Shown here in pieces: positions 1-10,170 of a stretch of 64,000 nt of DNA; within the stretch, counting starts at the first letter, position 1; every line of letters starts with the position of its first letter. This stretch comes from Nocardiopsis ansamitocini (GTDB lineage: Bacteria; Actinomycetota; Actinomycetes; Streptosporangiales; Streptosporangiaceae). A model generated the notes under the pieces. It was not told the origin of the DNA. It ran no database searches and saw only the letters and a program-made list of their open reading frames with translations. The stretch is taken from the NCBI RefSeq assembly GCF_030268225.1, contig NZ_BSQG01000003.1:526897-590896 (forward strand). Reading direction: 5' to 3'. The position numbers and the translations under genes are program-made.

Positions 1-327
1 AAGGAGCTGCGCGCTCCCTACGACCTGGTGAAGGAGGTGGCCACGCTGGGCAAGCTCCCCGTCGTGCTGTTCACCGCCGGTGGCATCGCCACTCCGGCCG
101 ACGCAGCCATGATGATGCAGCTGGGCGCAGAGGGCGTCTTCGTGGGCTCGGGCATCTTCAAGTCGGGCGACCCGGCCAAGCGCGCCCAGGCCATCGTCAA
201 GGCCACCACCTTCCACGACGACGCCGAGACCATCGCCAAGGTCTCGCGCGGTCTGGGCGAGGCAATGGTCGGCATCAACCTGGACGACCTCAGCGACAAC
301 CAGCGTTACGCCGGTCGCGGCTGGTAA
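1..327 (+). CDS. pdxS: PdxS, pyridoxal 5'-phosphate synthase lyase subunit (3' part only)
   Basis: The window opens inside this gene; 108 C-terminal codons are visible, in frame from base 1, ending at TAA 325-327. PdxS condenses a pentose phosphate, glyceraldehyde 3-phosphate and ammonia into pyridoxal 5'-phosphate, with ammonia supplied by PdxT. The visible part holds the end of the TIM barrel: the [18 protein letters not shown] strand-loop, then the phosphate-binding [17 protein letters not shown] segment, and a C-terminal tail ([16 protein letters not shown]) of the type that closes the active site in this family. pdxT follows after a 178-base gap containing a hairpin. The identity is secure; the missing 5' part lies upstream of the window. 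Confidence 0.97.
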   Translation, partial: KELRAPYDLVKEVATLGKLPVVLFTAGGIATPADAAMMMQLGAEGVFVGSGIFKSGDPAKRAQAIVKATTFHDDAETIAKVSRGLGEAMVGINLDDLSDNQRYAGRGW

Positions 328-340
328 CGGCCCCGCCGCG

Positions 341-376
341 GGCCGGGAGCCCGACGACAGTGGTTCCCGGCCTTTT
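341..376 (+). terminator. Rho-independent terminator after pdxS
   Basis: An 11-bp stem (341-351 with 362-372, one G-U pair) encloses a 10-base loop and is followed at once by TTTT (373-376). It lies 14 bases after the pdxS stop, so pdxT probably depends on readthrough or its own promoter between 377 and 490. Confidence 0.65.
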
Positions 377-505
377 CGGCCCCGCCCGCGCCAACCAGGT
401 ACCTACGCCGGTGAACGCGGGCTTCGGCGTTCTACGGACGCCGTCCACACAGCCGGGCCCTCCCCGGGGAACGGTGATGAACGAGCAGTTGAGCGAGGTT
501 GCCTC

Positions 506-1114
506 TTGTCCGCCACCCCCACCATCGGCGTACTCGCCCTCCAGGGCGACGTACGCGAGCACACGCATGCGCTCGAACGGTCGGGTGCCCGCGTCGTCAC
601 GGTGCGGCGCCCGACCGAACTCGACACCGTGGACGGACTTGTCGTGCCGGGAGGGGAGTCCACCACGATGTGGAAACTCGCCGAGGCTTTTGAGGTTTTG
701 GAGCCGCTGCGCAAACACATCGCCTCCGGAATGCCCGCCTACGGATCCTGTGCGGGAATGATCATGTTGGCCGACCGCATCGAGGACGGCGTCCAGGGGC
801 AGAAAACCATCGGCGGGATCGACATGACGGTGCGCCGCAACGCTTTCGGGCGCCAGGTCGACTCCTTCGAGGCGGGGGTGACGGTTACCGGCGTGGACGG
901 CGGTCCGTTCGACGCAGTGTTCATCCGCGCGCCCTGGGTCGAGTCCGTCGGAGCGGGGGCCCACGCGCTCGGACACGTCGCCACGGGAGAACGTGCCGGT
1001 AGGATCGTCGCGGTACGACAGGGGGCGCTGCTGGCAACCTCGTTCCACCCCGAACTCACCGGGGACACGCGTATCCACAGGCTCTTCGTCGACATGGTGA
1101 AAGGACACGCATGA
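506..1114 (+). CDS. pdxT: PdxT, glutaminase subunit of pyridoxal 5'-phosphate synthase
   Basis: A 202-aa class I glutamine amidotransferase that hydrolyses glutamine and channels ammonia to PdxS. The N-terminus reads [13 protein letters not shown] as in the family. The glycine-rich loop is VVPGGEST (about 47-54), the nucleophile elbow is GSCAGM (Cys about 82; relatives usually have GTCAGM), and the His-Glu of the triad is in [10 protein letters not shown] near 180. The TTG start at 506 is chosen because GCGAGG (493-498) sits 7 bases upstream and it gives the expected N-terminus. Its stop overlaps the yebC start by ATGA (1111-1114), so the two are probably translationally coupled. Confidence 0.96.
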   Translation: MSATPTIGVLALQGDVREHTHALERSGARVVTVRRPTELDTVDGLVVPGGESTTMWKLAEAFEVLEPLRKHIASGMPAYGSCAGMIMLADRIEDGVQGQKTIGGIDMTVRRNAFGRQVDSFEAGVTVTGVDGGPFDAVFIRAPWVESVGAGAHALGHVATGERAGRIVAVRQGALLATSFHPELTGDTRIHRLFVDMVKGHA

Positions 1115-1860
1115 GCGGCCACTCCAAGTGGGCCACCACCAAGCACAAGAAAGCCGTCATCGACGCGAAGCGGGGCAAGCTCTTCGCCAAGCTGATCAAG
1201 AACGTCGAGGTGGCCGCACGCACCGGTGGCGGAGACCCGGACGGCAACCCCACGCTCTTCGATGCCATCCAGAAGGCCCGCAAGAACTCCGTGCCGCTGG
1301 ACAACATCGAGCGCGCGCGCAAGAGGGGCGGCGGCGAGGAAGCCGGCGGTGCCGACTGGCAGACCATCATGTACGAGGGCTACGGCCCGGCGGGCGTGGC
1401 GCTGCTGGTGGAGTGCCTCACCGACAACCGCAACCGCGCGGCCTCCGAGGTCCGTGTCGCGGTCACCCGCAACGGCGGCTCCATGGCCGATGCCGGATCG
1501 GTCTCCTACCTCTTCAACCGCAAGGGCGTCGTCATCGTGCCCAAGGAGGGGACCACCGAGGACGACGTCACCCTCGCGGTGCTGGATGCCGGCGCCGAGG
1601 ACATCAACGACCTGGGCGAGGCATTCGAGGTCATCAGCGAGGCGACCGACCTCCTCCCGGTGCGCACCGCACTCCAGGAGGCCGGGATCGAATACGAGTC
1701 GGCGGAGACGAGTTTCCTGCCGAGTATGGAGATTCCGGTGGACGAGGAGGCGGCCAAGAAGGTGCTGCGTCTCGTGGACGCCTTGGAAGACTCCGACGAT
1801 GTGCAGAACGTCTTCACCAATGCCGACATCTCCAACGAAATCTTGGAGAAGATCGGTTAA
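1111..1860 (+). CDS. yebC: YebC/PmpR-family protein (TACO1 family)
   Basis: A 249-aa full-length member of the YebC/TACO1 family. It opens with the hallmark [37 protein letters not shown] and contains the NNIERA-like segment [12 protein letters not shown] and the [23 protein letters not shown] block. Relatives are described either as transcriptional regulators (PmpR) or as translation factors that relieve ribosome stalling at proline-rich stretches; the sequence alone does not decide between these. The gene sits between pdxT (ATGA overlap) and the ruvCAB cluster, the standard actinobacterial position, and a strong hairpin follows its stop. Confidence 0.96.
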   Translation: MSGHSKWATTKHKKAVIDAKRGKLFAKLIKNVEVAARTGGGDPDGNPTLFDAIQKARKNSVPLDNIERARKRGGGEEAGGADWQTIMYEGYGPAGVALLVECLTDNRNRAASEVRVAVTRNGGSMADAGSVSYLFNRKGVVIVPKEGTTEDDVTLAVLDAGAEDINDLGEAFEVISEATDLLPVRTALQEAGIEYESAETSFLPSMEIPVDEEAAKKVLRLVDALEDSDDVQNVFTNADISNEILEKIG

Positions 1861-1875
1861 TCCCCCCGTTTCACT

Positions 1876-1911
1876 CACGCGCGCCCCGGCAGCAGTGCCG
1901 GGGCGCGCGTG
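1876..1911 (+). terminator. GC-rich hairpin terminator after yebC
   Basis: A perfect 16-bp stem (1876-1891 with 1896-1911) with a GCAG tetraloop begins 16 bases after the yebC stop. There is no clear U-tract, as is common for actinobacterial I-shaped terminators. Confidence 0.7.
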
Positions 1912-1991
1912 TGTCCGCACCTCTTCGGTGGAAGGGCGACCCCGGAGACGGTAGATATGTGCAGTCACCCCTGACGAAACGGAGCCCGGCC

Positions 1992-2459
1992 ATGTCCTAT
2001 CCCCCCGACCCCAACCAGCAGCCCTGGCAGCAGCCGTCCGGTCCCTATCCCGGACAGCCCCCGCAGGGGCCGCCCCCCGGTTCTTACGGGGTGCCGCCCG
2101 GTATCGGGTACCAAGGGGCGCCGCCCCCCGGCGGACCCCAGCCGGTCCTGGAGAAGGGTTTCTTCGGGGCCCTGTTCGACTTCGGGTTCACCACCTACGT
2201 GACCTCGAAGGTCATCAAGGTCCTCTACGTCATCGGCCTGGTGCTCGTGACGATCGCGACGCTGTCCTTTGTGGTCAGCTCGTTCTCGATGATGGGGAGA
2301 GGGGGCTTCGATACGTTCTTCGGCATCCTCATGCTGCTGTTCAGCCCGGTGCTGGCCCTGCTCTATCTGATCCTGCTACGGATCTGGATGGAACTGCTCA
2401 TCGTGGTCTTCCAAATCGCCGACGACCTCCGGGCGATCCGGATCCGCGGCGGTTTCTGA
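1992..2459 (+). CDS. Small membrane protein with proline-rich N-terminus (DUF4282-like)
   Basis: A 155-aa protein. Residues 1-52 are a Pro/Gly/Gln-rich, probably disordered cytoplasmic tail. The rest, beginning LEKGFFGALFDFGFTTYVTSKVIKVLYVIGL, resembles the DUF4282 family and carries two hydrophobic segments at about 76-98 and 108-130, ending in a short charged tail (ADDLRAIRIRGGF). The function is unknown. It sits alone between two hairpins (1876-1911 and 2466-2500), so it is probably its own transcription unit, inserted between yebC and ruvC. The ATG at 1992 is the first one giving the complete proline-rich tail; the ribosome binding site is weak. Confidence 0.8.
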   Translation: MSYPPDPNQQPWQQPSGPYPGQPPQGPPPGSYGVPPGIGYQGAPPPGGPQPVLEKGFFGALFDFGFTTYVTSKVIKVLYVIGLVLVTIATLSFVVSSFSMMGRGGFDTFFGILMLLFSPVLALLYLILLRIWMELLIVVFQIADDLRAIRIRGGF

Positions 2460-2465
2460 CACCGC

Positions 2466-2500
2466 TCACCGGCTCGCTCCGCGAGGGAGGGAGCCGGTGA
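2466..2500 (+). terminator. Hairpin terminator before ruvC
   Basis: A perfect 10-bp inverted repeat (2466-2475 with 2491-2500) lies directly after the DUF4282-like gene. The following bases are C-rich rather than T-rich. Confidence 0.5.
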
Positions 2501-2561
2501 CCCCCCTTCCGGGTAGGCTCTGCGAACGGACGTTCGAGAATCAGGGCGGGGAGGCCGCAAG

Positions 2562-3110
2562 GTGCGCGTGCTGGGAGTCGACCCGGGGTTGACCCGGTGC
2601 GGTATCGGAGTGGTCGACGGGGCCATCGGCCGCACACTCACCATGGTCGCCGCCGATGCGATCCGCACCTCTGCCGATGCCGAACTCCCCGTCAGGCTGC
2701 TCGGCATCGAGCGCGGGATCGAGCAGTGGCTGGACGACTACCGGCCGGACGCGGTCGCCGTGGAACGGGTGTTCGCCCAACACAATGTCAGCACCGTTAT
2801 GGGAACCGCGCAGGCCAGCGCGTTGGCCATCGTGTGTGCCGCACGTCGTGGCCTGCCCGTGGCCCTGCACACCCCCAGCGAGGTCAAGGCGGCGATCACC
2901 GGAAGCGGCCGCGCGGACAAGGCGCAGGTCGCCATGATGGTGGCACGGATCCTCAAACTCGCGGAGCCCCCCAAACCCGCCGACGCCGCCGACGCCGTCG
3001 CCCTTGCGGTCTGCCACCTGTGGCGCGGCGGCGCCCAGGCACGCGTTGCCCAGGCCCAGCAGGAATTCGCCCGCAAGGTGGAGCTCGCCCGTCAAGCACG
3101 CGGCATCTAG
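2562..3110 (+). CDS. ruvC: RuvC, Holliday-junction resolvase
   Basis: A 182-aa endonuclease that cuts Holliday junctions symmetrically within the RuvABC complex. The RNase H-fold acidic residues are present: Asp7 in VLGVDPG, the Glu of AVERVF near 68, and the C-terminal aspartates in [13 protein letters not shown] near 140. The GTG at 2562 gives the canonical N-terminus [19 protein letters not shown]. ruvA follows 28 bases downstream and ruvB next, so this starts the ruvCAB cluster. Confidence 0.97.
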   Translation: MRVLGVDPGLTRCGIGVVDGAIGRTLTMVAADAIRTSADAELPVRLLGIERGIEQWLDDYRPDAVAVERVFAQHNVSTVMGTAQASALAIVCAARRGLPVALHTPSEVKAAITGSGRADKAQVAMMVARILKLAEPPKPADAADAVALAVCHLWRGGAQARVAQAQQEFARKVELARQARGI

Positions 3111-3138
3111 TAGTCCCGTACGACACGAGAGGGAAGAA

Positions 3139-3750
3139 GTGATCGCGTTCCTGACCGGCCGGGTCGCAGCCCGCGGCATCGGATCGGCTGTCATCGAGGT
3201 GGGCGGCGTCGGTATGACCGTGCAGTGCACCCCGGCCACCCTGGCACGGCTGCACATCGGTGAGCAGGCCACTGTTGCCACCTCACTGGTGGTCCGGGAG
3301 GAATCCCTGACCCTTTTCGGCTTCGGCGACGACGACGAGCGCGACGTCTTCGAGCGAGTGCAGACCGCCAGCGGAGTAGGGCCCCGCCTGGCGTTGGCGA
3401 TGCTCTCCGTGCACACCCCCGACTCGCTGCGGCGCGCCGTGGCGGCCGAAGACACCGGCGCGCTCACCCAGGTCCCGGGAATCGGCAAGAAAGGAGCGCA
3501 GCGCATCGTCTTGGAGCTCAAGGACAAGCTCGGTGCGCCGCTCGACCCCGGTCCTGCCCCGATCGGGGCCGCCGTTTCCGCTCCGGCCGCCCTCGCCTGG
3601 CGCCCCCAGGTCGTCTCCGGTCTGGTCAACCTGGGGTGGACCGCCAGGGACGCCGAGGCCGCGGCCGACGCAGTGGCCACCGATGCCGAGGAAGGCGCCG
3701 ACGTCGCCGTCCTGCTGCGCAGCGCACTGCGCAAACTCAGCCGCGCCTAG
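3139..3750 (+). CDS. ruvA: RuvA, Holliday-junction branch-migration DNA-binding subunit
   Basis: A 203-aa protein that binds the four-way junction as a tetramer and loads RuvB. Domain I (OB fold) begins [28 protein letters not shown]. Domain II has the two helix-hairpin-helix motifs, [16 protein letters not shown] and [23 protein letters not shown]. The C-terminal domain III (about 145-203) contacts RuvB. The reading frame is open further upstream, but the GTG at 3139 is preceded by GGGAAG and matches family N-termini. Confidence 0.97.
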   Translation: MIAFLTGRVAARGIGSAVIEVGGVGMTVQCTPATLARLHIGEQATVATSLVVREESLTLFGFGDDDERDVFERVQTASGVGPRLALAMLSVHTPDSLRRAVAAEDTGALTQVPGIGKKGAQRIVLELKDKLGAPLDPGPAPIGAAVSAPAALAWRPQVVSGLVNLGWTARDAEAAADAVATDAEEGADVAVLLRSALRKLSRA

Positions 3751-3770
3751 CCGCGGCGTCTCTGCCGACC

Positions 3771-3802
3771 GGAGCGGGATGCCCTTTGCGGCAGCCCGCT
3801 CC
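3771..3802 (+). repeat. Hairpin in the ruvA-ruvB gap
   Basis: A perfect 8-bp inverted repeat (3771-3778 with 3795-3802) lies in the 134-base gap between ruvA and ruvB. It may partially terminate or stabilise the transcript. No U-tract follows. Confidence 0.4.
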
Positions 3803-3884
3803 TGTCAAGAAAGCCCGGGCTGGGCGGGGAACATCCGATCGCCCCGCGACATCCCCCGGCGACCAGCGTAGAAAGGCCGCACCG

Positions 3885-4940
3885 ATGAACGAGCACGACC
3901 GCGAACTCGTCTCGCCCGACGCCGACGTGGACGAGCGTGCAGTCGAGGGAGCACTGCGGCCCAAGAGCCTGGACGAGTTCGTCGGCCAGGAGCGCGTGCG
4001 CGAGCAGCTGTCCCTCGTGCTGCGCAGCGCACAGCGAAGGGGCAAGGCACCCGACCACATCCTCATGTCGGGGGGCCCCGGCCTGGGCAAGACCACTCTG
4101 GCCATGATCATCGCCGCGGAACTGGGCGCACCCCTGCGCATCACCTCCGGGCCGGCCATCGAACGTTCCGGTGACCTCGCCGCGGTGCTGTCCACCCTGC
4201 ACGAGGGCGAGGTGCTCTTCCTCGACGAGATCCACCGAATGGCCCGTCCCGCGGAGGAGATGCTCTACGTCGCGATGGAGGATTTCCGGGTGGACGTCGT
4301 GGTGGGCAAAGGGCCCGGCGCCACCGCGATCCCTATCGACGTGGCGCCGTTCACCCTCGTCGGAGCGACCACCAGGGCGGGAATGCTGCCCGCTCCGCTG
4401 CGTGACCGGTTCGGCTTCGTCGCACACATGGACTTCTACCGGCCCGACGAATTGGAGCGGATTCTGACCCGTTCCGCCGGACTGCTGGGGGCCGAGATCG
4501 ATCCGGACGCGGCAGTGGAGATCGCCGGACGCTCCCGGGGCACGCCTCGGATCGCCAACCGGTTGCTGCGCAGGGTCCGCGACTACGCGGAGGTGCGTGC
4601 CGACGGGCGCCTCACCCTGAAGATCGCCCGTGCGGCCCTCAACCTCTACGAGGTCGACGACGAAGGTCTCGACAGGCTCGACCGTGCGGTGCTCGACGCC
4701 CTGCTCCGCCGGTTCCGCGGGGGACCGGTCGGCCTGTCCACGTTGGCGGTGTCGGTGGGGGAGGAGCCCGAGACGGTCGAGACCGTTGCAGAGCCCTTCC
4801 TCGTCCGTTCGGGATTCATTGCCCGCACTCCCCGCGGCCGGGTCGCAACCCCCCAGGCGTGGTCGCACATGGGGGTGGCTCCGCCTCCGGACGCGGCCTT
4901 CGGTGCCGCGGCCCTGATGGAGGAGACCGAAGGGTCGTAA
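3885..4940 (+). CDS. ruvB: RuvB, Holliday-junction branch-migration ATPase
   Basis: A 351-aa AAA+ hexameric motor that drives branch migration with RuvA. Walker A is GGPGLGKTT (about 63-71), Walker B is LFLDEIHR (about 112-119), sensor 1 is in GATTRAG and the arginine finger in RDRFGF. A winged-helix domain follows, with [20 protein letters not shown] near 280-300. The ATG at 3885 is 12-14 bases after a GAAAGG sequence and gives the usual short acidic N-terminal leader ([24 protein letters not shown]). Confidence 0.97.
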   Translation: MNEHDRELVSPDADVDERAVEGALRPKSLDEFVGQERVREQLSLVLRSAQRRGKAPDHILMSGGPGLGKTTLAMIIAAELGAPLRITSGPAIERSGDLAAVLSTLHEGEVLFLDEIHRMARPAEEMLYVAMEDFRVDVVVGKGPGATAIPIDVAPFTLVGATTRAGMLPAPLRDRFGFVAHMDFYRPDELERILTRSAGLLGAEIDPDAAVEIAGRSRGTPRIANRLLRRVRDYAEVRADGRLTLKIARAALNLYEVDDEGLDRLDRAVLDALLRRFRGGPVGLSTLAVSVGEEPETVETVAEPFLVRSGFIARTPRGRVATPQAWSHMGVAPPPDAAFGAAALMEETEGS

Positions 4941-5073
4941 GCTGGACGTAAGCCGGTCTCCGGCTCGACGCCGGTCGGTTCGGGAACCCGCAGCCGGGGC
5001 CGTTCGTTGGAGCAGGGCGTGCCGCCCGTTGTGCTGTGGTGCGGCCAGGACATACCCCAGGAAAGGACGCCCA

Positions 5074-5463
5074 GTGCAGGGCCTACTGAATTTCGCAGCG
5101 GAGGGCCAGGGCCAAGGCTCTGGAGTCCTCGGCCAGATCCTCATCTTCGTTCTCATCATCGCGGTGTTCTACTTGCTGTTCTTCCGGCCGCAGCAAAAGC
5201 GCCGCCAGCAGGAGATGCAGATGCAGAGTGAGCTGGGCCCGGGGACCGAGGTGATGACCAAGGCCGGTATCTACGGCACCATCACCGAGGTTCACGACAA
5301 CGACGTCGAGCTGGAGATCTCGCCCGGAACCCGCATCCGGATGGTCAAGGCCGGCGTGGGCGAGGTGATCAACCCGCAGGAGCCCCAGGTTGACGACACC
5401 CCTGTCGAGGATCGACCCGATTTCGGCAATGACCCCGGCGACGGCAGGGGAGACAACAAATAG
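5074..5463 (+). CDS. yajC: YajC, preprotein translocase accessory subunit
   Basis: A 129-aa single-pass protein. YajC normally works with SecD and SecF at the SecYEG channel. One membrane segment, GQILIFVLIIAVFYLLFF (about 16-34), is followed by the family signature RPQQKRRQQ and the cytoplasmic domain with GTEVMTKAGIYGTI. The C-terminal 25 residues are acidic and low in complexity. The GTG at 5074, behind GAAAGGA at 5061-5067, gives the family-like short N-terminus. secD and secF, which usually follow yajC in actinobacteria, are absent here; a strong terminator and apt come next. Confidence 0.95.
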   Translation: MQGLLNFAAEGQGQGSGVLGQILIFVLIIAVFYLLFFRPQQKRRQQEMQMQSELGPGTEVMTKAGIYGTITEVHDNDVELEISPGTRIRMVKAGVGEVINPQEPQVDDTPVEDRPDFGNDPGDGRGDNK

Positions 5464-5500
5464 TCTGGCCTGCCCAGCGCGCAGCGAAGACTTTTCACCC

Positions 5501-5536
5501 GGTACCGGCCCCGCATGCGGGGCCGGTACCGTTTTT
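5501..5536 (+). terminator. Strong Rho-independent terminator after yajC
   Basis: A perfect 30-bp palindrome (5501-5530) is followed by G and TTTTT (5532-5536). It separates yajC from apt at the exact place where secD and secF are usually found. Confidence 0.85.
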
Positions 5537-5563
5537 GGTCCGACAAACCGGAGAAGGCCCCCG

Positions 5564-6094
5564 ATGACCACTGACCTGATCGCTCTCATCGACCGCCACG
5601 TGCGTGACATCCCCGATTACCCGCAGCCCGGAGTCGTGTTCAAGGACATCACTCCGCTGCTGGGCGACCACGCCGCCCTGACCGCGACGGTCCGCGGCCT
5701 GGCCGACCCCTTCAGGGACGAGCGGATCGACTACGTGGTCGGGTTGGAGGCCCGCGGATTCATTTTCGGGACACCGGTCGCGCTGGAACTGGGGGCGGGT
5801 TTCGTCCCGCTGCGCAAAGCAGGGAAACTGCCCGCACGAACCTTGAGCCAGTCCTATGATCTGGAGTACGGCACCGCGACGGTCGAGATACACGCCGACG
5901 CGATCACTCCCGGGAGCCGGGTGCTCATCGTGGACGACGTTCTCGCCACCGGGGGTACGGGGCACGCCGCGGTTGAATTGGTCCGACGCGCGGGTGGTAA
6001 CGTCGTGGGACTCTCGGTCCTGATGGAACTCGGTTTCCTCAAGGGGCGCGAGAGGCTGCCCGACGTCGAACTGCGCGCTCTGATCGCTCTCTAG
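5564..6094 (+). CDS. apt: Apt, adenine phosphoribosyltransferase
   Basis: A 176-aa enzyme converting adenine and PRPP to AMP (purine salvage). The family N-terminal block DIPDYPQPGVVFKDITPLL is present, followed by the VGLEARGFIFG motif and the PRPP-binding VLIVDDVLATGGTGHAAVEL loop near 120-140. The ATG at 5564 has GGAGAAGG upstream. It starts directly after the terminator at 5501-5536, so a promoter must lie close by or within. relA follows 263 bases downstream, the usual actinobacterial neighbour. Confidence 0.97.
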   Translation: MTTDLIALIDRHVRDIPDYPQPGVVFKDITPLLGDHAALTATVRGLADPFRDERIDYVVGLEARGFIFGTPVALELGAGFVPLRKAGKLPARTLSQSYDLEYGTATVEIHADAITPGSRVLIVDDVLATGGTGHAAVELVRRAGGNVVGLSVLMELGFLKGRERLPDVELRALIAL

Positions 6095-6357
6095 CGGTCC
6101 GGCGGGGGACGCCGACCAATCGGGGTGCTTGTGCCCCACCGCACCGACGTGCTGATATGTCGTCCCTTGCGGTATGCGAACCGTGGAATGACGGCATGGC
6201 GGCACCGCGTTACAGGACCCAAGGGCTGACCGCCCACATCACACATCAAACCGATGCATCGGGCGGCGACGACGACGTCCCACCACCTCGGTTTTGAAGA
6301 ATCCGGTCCGGCGGAAGCCAACGAGGCGACCATCGGTGAAGCCGCGGGAGGTTGTCC

Positions 6358-8856
6358 ATGCGCAGTGAAATGGTCTCGACCGAGGCGGTTTCCGCACGGT
6401 CGGACGAGCCGGACCGAAACCGCGACCAGCAGCCCGGAGACGCCCCGCGCGTCGAGACGGCAGACGAGTGTCAGGGGGGCGCCGTCTCCGACGAGGTGCC
6501 CCACACCCCAGTACCCGACGCCGTGGCCGGTGCCGCCGCGGACTCCTCCCACACCGGCAGGACGGATGACGATCCTGACCCAAGGCCAGCTTCCACCACT
6601 CCATCCGCCCCGTCCTCTACCGTGCGGGTCCGCCGCAGACTCGCACGACTCGGCGCTCAGCGGGGAGCGAACATGAACCCGGTTCTCGAACCTCTCATCA
6701 AGACGGTGCGTGCCACGCACCCCAAGGTCGACGTCCGACTCATCGAACGCGCCTACGACGTCGCAGCGCATCACCACCGCGACCAGAAGCGCAAGAGCGG
6801 TGACCCCTACATCACCCACCCCTTGGCGGTCGCCACCATCCTGGGCGAGCTGGGGATGCAGGAGCCCACCATCGCAGCGGCCTTGCTGCACGACACCGTC
6901 GAGGACACCTCCTACACGCTTGGGCAGCTGCGCACCGACTTCGGCGACGAGATCGCCGAACTGGTGGACGGAGTCACCAAACTCGACAAGGTCAAGTACG
7001 GCGAGGCCACCCAGGCCGAGACCGTGCGCAAAATGGTCGTGGCCATGTCGCGCGACATCAAGGTCCTGGTCATCAAGCTGTGCGACCGTCTGCACAACAT
7101 GCGCACGCTGCGCTATCTGGCGCAGCCCAAACGGGAGAAGAAGGCCCGCGAGACGCTGGAGATCTTCGCCCCGCTCGCCCACCGCCTGGGAATGAACACC
7201 ATCAAGTGGGAGCTGGAGGACCTCGCGTTCGCCACGCTGTTCCCCAAGCGCTTCGACGAGATCGCCCGTTTGGTCTCCGAACGTTCCCCGCGCCGCGACG
7301 TCTATCTCCAAGACGTCATCGAGGCCGTCTCGGCCGACCTGCGCGAGGCCAGGATCAAGGCGACGGTGCGGGGGCGGCCCAAGCACTACTACTCGATCTA
7401 CCAGAAGATGATCGCCCGCGACTGCGGCTTCGACGAGATCTACGACCTCGTGGGCATCCGGGTCCTCGTCGACAGCGTCCGCGACTGTTACGCGGCCCTG
7501 GGCACCATCCACGCGCGCTGGAACCCGGTGCCTGGGCGGTTCAAGGACTACATCGCGATGCCCAAGTTCAACATGTACCAGTCGCTGCACACCACGGTGA
7601 TCGGTCCGGCGGGCAACCCGGTCGAACTCCAGATCCGCACCCGGGCCATGCACCGCCGGGCCGAGTACGGGATCGCCGCGCACTGGAAGTACAAAGAGGA
7701 CCGCAACACCGGTGGCAAGAGCGCCGAGCCCAAGGCCAAGGGCGGTTCCGGCGACCTCGCCTGGCTGCGGCAGCTCATCGACTGGCAGCAGGAGACCAAG
7801 GACCCGGGCGAGTTCCTGGAGTCGCTGCGGTTCGACCTCTCCGTGCAGGAAGTCTTCGTGTTCACCCCCGACGGTGATGTGATCGCGCTGCCGCAAGGGG
7901 CCACCGCTGTCGATTTCGCCTACGCCGTACACACCGAGGTCGGTCACCGCACCGTGGGGGCACGGGTCAACGGCCGACTGGTTGCGCTGGACAGCGAACT
8001 CAGCAATGGCGAGACCGTGGAGATCATCACCGCCAAGACCGCGGACGCCGGCCCCAGCCGCGACTGGCTGAATTTCGTCAAGAGCGCCCGAGCCCGCAAC
8101 AAGATCCGCCAGTGGTTCACCAAGGAGCGGCGCGAGGCCGCGATCGAGCAGGGCAAGGACGCCATCGCCAAGGTGATGCGCAAACAGGAGCTACCGGTCA
8201 AGCGGCTCTTCAGCGGTGAAGCACTGATCGCCCTGGCACACGACCTCCGGTACCCCGATCTCGACGCGCTCTACGCCGCGGTCGGGGAGAACCTGATCAG
8301 CGCGCAGAACGTCGTGGAAAAGCTGGTCGACGCCCTGGGCGGTCTGGACGGTGCCGAAGAGGACATCGCCGAGACCGCGGTGCCCACCCGGCCGGTGCGC
8401 CAGCGCGCGGCAGGCAATCCCGGCGTGGTCGTGGAGGGCGATGCCGATGTCTGGGTGCGGCTGTCCAAGTGCTGCACGCCGGTCCCGGGCGACCCGATCA
8501 TCGGTTTCGTCACCCGTGGCTCCGGTGTCTCGGTGCATCGCAGCGACTGCGTCAACACCAAACACCTCGACCCCGAGCGCATGGTCCAGGTGCAGTGGCA
8601 GCCCACCGAGAAGTCCATGTTCCTGGTGGCACTCCAGGTCGAGGCGTTGGACCGCACGCGCCTGCTCTCCGACATCACCAGTGTGCTGTCCGATCAGCAC
8701 GTCAACATCCTCTCGGCGACCGTGCAGACCAGCCGGGACCGCGTCGCGCTGAGCCGGTTCACCTTCGAGATGGCCGATCCCGCTCACCTCGGGCACGTCC
8801 TCAAGGCGGTACGCGGTGTGGACGGCGTCTACGACGTCTACCGGATGAAGAACTAG
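6358..8856 (+). CDS. relA: Rel, bifunctional (p)ppGpp synthetase/hydrolase
   Basis: An 832-aa long RSH enzyme that makes and degrades (p)ppGpp in the stringent response. Residues 1-105 are a low-complexity extension typical of actinobacterial Rel. The HD hydrolase domain follows, with its intact metal motif LLHDTVEDT. The synthetase domain carries [20 protein letters not shown], the basic RxKD form seen in bifunctional Rel rather than the acidic form of enterobacterial RelA. A TGS domain ([24 protein letters not shown]) and a C-terminal ACT domain complete it. ATG 6358 is chosen over the TTG at 6352 because GGGAGG (6346-6351) lies 6 bases upstream of it. Confidence 0.97.
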   Translation: MRSEMVSTEAVSARSDEPDRNRDQQPGDAPRVETADECQGGAVSDEVPHTPVPDAVAGAAADSSHTGRTDDDPDPRPASTTPSAPSSTVRVRRRLARLGAQRGANMNPVLEPLIKTVRATHPKVDVRLIERAYDVAAHHHRDQKRKSGDPYITHPLAVATILGELGMQEPTIAAALLHDTVEDTSYTLGQLRTDFGDEIAELVDGVTKLDKVKYGEATQAETVRKMVVAMSRDIKVLVIKLCDRLHNMRTLRYLAQPKREKKARETLEIFAPLAHRLGMNTIKWELEDLAFATLFPKRFDEIARLVSERSPRRDVYLQDVIEAVSADLREARIKATVRGRPKHYYSIYQKMIARDCGFDEIYDLVGIRVLVDSVRDCYAALGTIHARWNPVPGRFKDYIAMPKFNMYQSLHTTVIGPAGNPVELQIRTRAMHRRAEYGIAAHWKYKEDRNTGGKSAEPKAKGGSGDLAWLRQLIDWQQETKDPGEFLESLRFDLSVQEVFVFTPDGDVIALPQGATAVDFAYAVHTEVGHRTVGARVNGRLVALDSELSNGETVEIITAKTADAGPSRDWLNFVKSARARNKIRQWFTKERREAAIEQGKDAIAKVMRKQELPVKRLFSGEALIALAHDLRYPDLDALYAAVGENLISAQNVVEKLVDALGGLDGAEEDIAETAVPTRPVRQRAAGNPGVVVEGDADVWVRLSKCCTPVPGDPIIGFVTRGSGVSVHRSDCVNTKHLDPERMVQVQWQPTEKSMFLVALQVEALDRTRLLSDITSVLSDQHVNILSATVQTSRDRVALSRFTFEMADPAHLGHVLKAVRGVDGVYDVYRMKN

Positions 8857-8867
8857 CCGGGGAGAAA

Positions 8868-8916
8868 CCTGCGGCCCGCGCCGCCCCGTTGATACGGGGA
8901 CGGCGCGGGCCGCAGG
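8868..8916. terminator. Bidirectional terminator between relA and the DUF349 gene
   Basis: A 22-bp stem (8868-8889 with 8894-8916, one bulged A at 8900) with a TGAT loop sits between the convergent stops of relA and the DUF349 gene. Confidence 0.8.
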
Positions 8917-8937
8917 CTGTTGAGGGTCGACGAGCCG

Positions 8938-10170
8938 TCAGCTCATCTCCTCCAGCGCCTTCTGCGCCTCGGCGAGCCAGGACCGGCGCGCGGTCAAAGC
9001 ATCCTCGGCTTCGCGAACCTTGCGGTCGTTGCCGGCGGTGCGGGCCTTCTCCAGCTTGCCCTCCAGGTCCGCGATGGAGTTGCGCAGCTGGTTGACCGTC
9101 GCCTCGGCACGGGCACGTGCCTCGGGGTTGGTCCGCTCCCACTCCTTCTCCTCGGCCTTGCGCACAGAGTCCTCGATCGTGCGGAAGGCACCTTCCAGGC
9201 GTTCCCGGGAGTCGCGCGGCGCCATACCGGCCTCCTCCCAGCGCTCCTGGAAGTCGCGCAGCCGCGCACGGGCTTCACGCGGGTCGGAGAGGGACAGCAG
9301 TTCCTGGTTGGCCTCCTCCAGCAGTTTCTCCTTGGCTTCGGCGTTGACCCGGAGTTCGGCGTCGCGTTCGGCGAAGACGGAGTTGCGTGCCTGGAAGAAC
9401 CGGTCCTGTGCACCCTTGAACCGCTCCCAGAGCGCGTCCTCGGTGGCGCGGTCGGCACGGCCGGTGCTCTTCCACTGCTGCATCAGGTCGCGGTAGCGGC
9501 CGGCCGTGGGCCCCCAGTCGGTGGAGTCCGCCAGGGTCTCGGCCTCGGCGACGATCTTCTCCTTGTCGGAGCGCACGTGCTCGCGCTGCTCGTCCAGACC
9601 GGCGAAGTACGCCTTGCGCCGCTTGGAGAAGGCGTTGCGGGCAGTGGACATCCGCTTCCACAGTGCCTGCTCGGTGGGGCGGTCGGCACGGGGGGCGGCC
9701 TTCCACTCCTCGATGAGCTGGCGCATCCGCTCGCCGCCGGTCTTCCAGTGCGTGGTCTCCTCGGCCACCCGCTCGGCCTCGACGACGATGCGTTCCTTGA
9801 TGTCGCGGGCTTCGCCGCGCGCCTGCTCCTGGGCCTGCTTCTGTTCGACCTTGCGCTGCTCGGCGCGTTCGGTCAGCGTGTCCAGGCGCGCCGAGAGCGA
9901 CTCCAGGTCTCCCACGGCGTTCGCGTCGGTCACCGAGGTGCGCAGTTTCTGCACGCTGCTCAGAGCTTGGGCCGCGGAGAGGTCGGTCGTCGCCAGCCGC
10001 TTTTCCAGCAGCTCCACCTCGGTCAGGAGCGCGTCGTACTTGCGCTGGAAGAACGCCAGCGCCTCTTCCGGAGCGCCCGCCTGCCACGATCCGACGACAC
10101 GTTCGCCCTCGCTCGTGCGCACGTAGACCGTGCCGTCGTCGTCTACGCGGCCCCAGGGGTCCGTGGTCAC
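8938..10170 (-). CDS. DUF349 domain protein, coiled-coil rich
   Basis: A 410-aa soluble protein. After an N-terminal TTDPWGRVDDDGTVYVRTSEGERVVGSWQAG segment and a coiled coil, it carries about three DUF349 repeats, recognisable by W..AG/W...GRADRATE.ALW.RF...(Q)D.FF patterns (for example WKSTGRADRATEDALWERFKGAQDRFF), and ends in another coiled coil. The biochemical role of DUF349 is not established. The GTG at 10170 is chosen because AGGAGG lies 6 bases upstream. It faces relA across a shared terminator, a conserved actinobacterial arrangement; the peptidyl-prolyl isomerase gene often found next to it is not present here. Confidence 0.9.
   Translation of the reverse strand: MTTDPWGRVDDDGTVYVRTSEGERVVGSWQAGAPEEALAFFQRKYDALLTEVELLEKRLATTDLSAAQALSSVQKLRTSVTDANAVGDLESLSARLDTLTERAEQRKVEQKQAQEQARGEARDIKERIVVEAERVAEETTHWKTGGERMRQLIEEWKAAPRADRPTEQALWKRMSTARNAFSKRRKAYFAGLDEQREHVRSDKEKIVAEAETLADSTDWGPTAGRYRDLMQQWKSTGRADRATEDALWERFKGAQDRFFQARNSVFAERDAELRVNAEAKEKLLEEANQELLSLSDPREARARLRDFQERWEEAGMAPRDSRERLEGAFRTIEDSVRKAEEKEWERTNPEARARAEATVNQLRNSIADLEGKLEKARTAGNDRKVREAEDALTARRSWLAEAQKALEEMS

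Noticed and set aside
6091..7947. 618-codon open frame on the minus strand opposite relA
   Set aside because: It is the mirror of a well-conserved gene in high-GC DNA, with no ribosome binding site and a composition unlike a protein.
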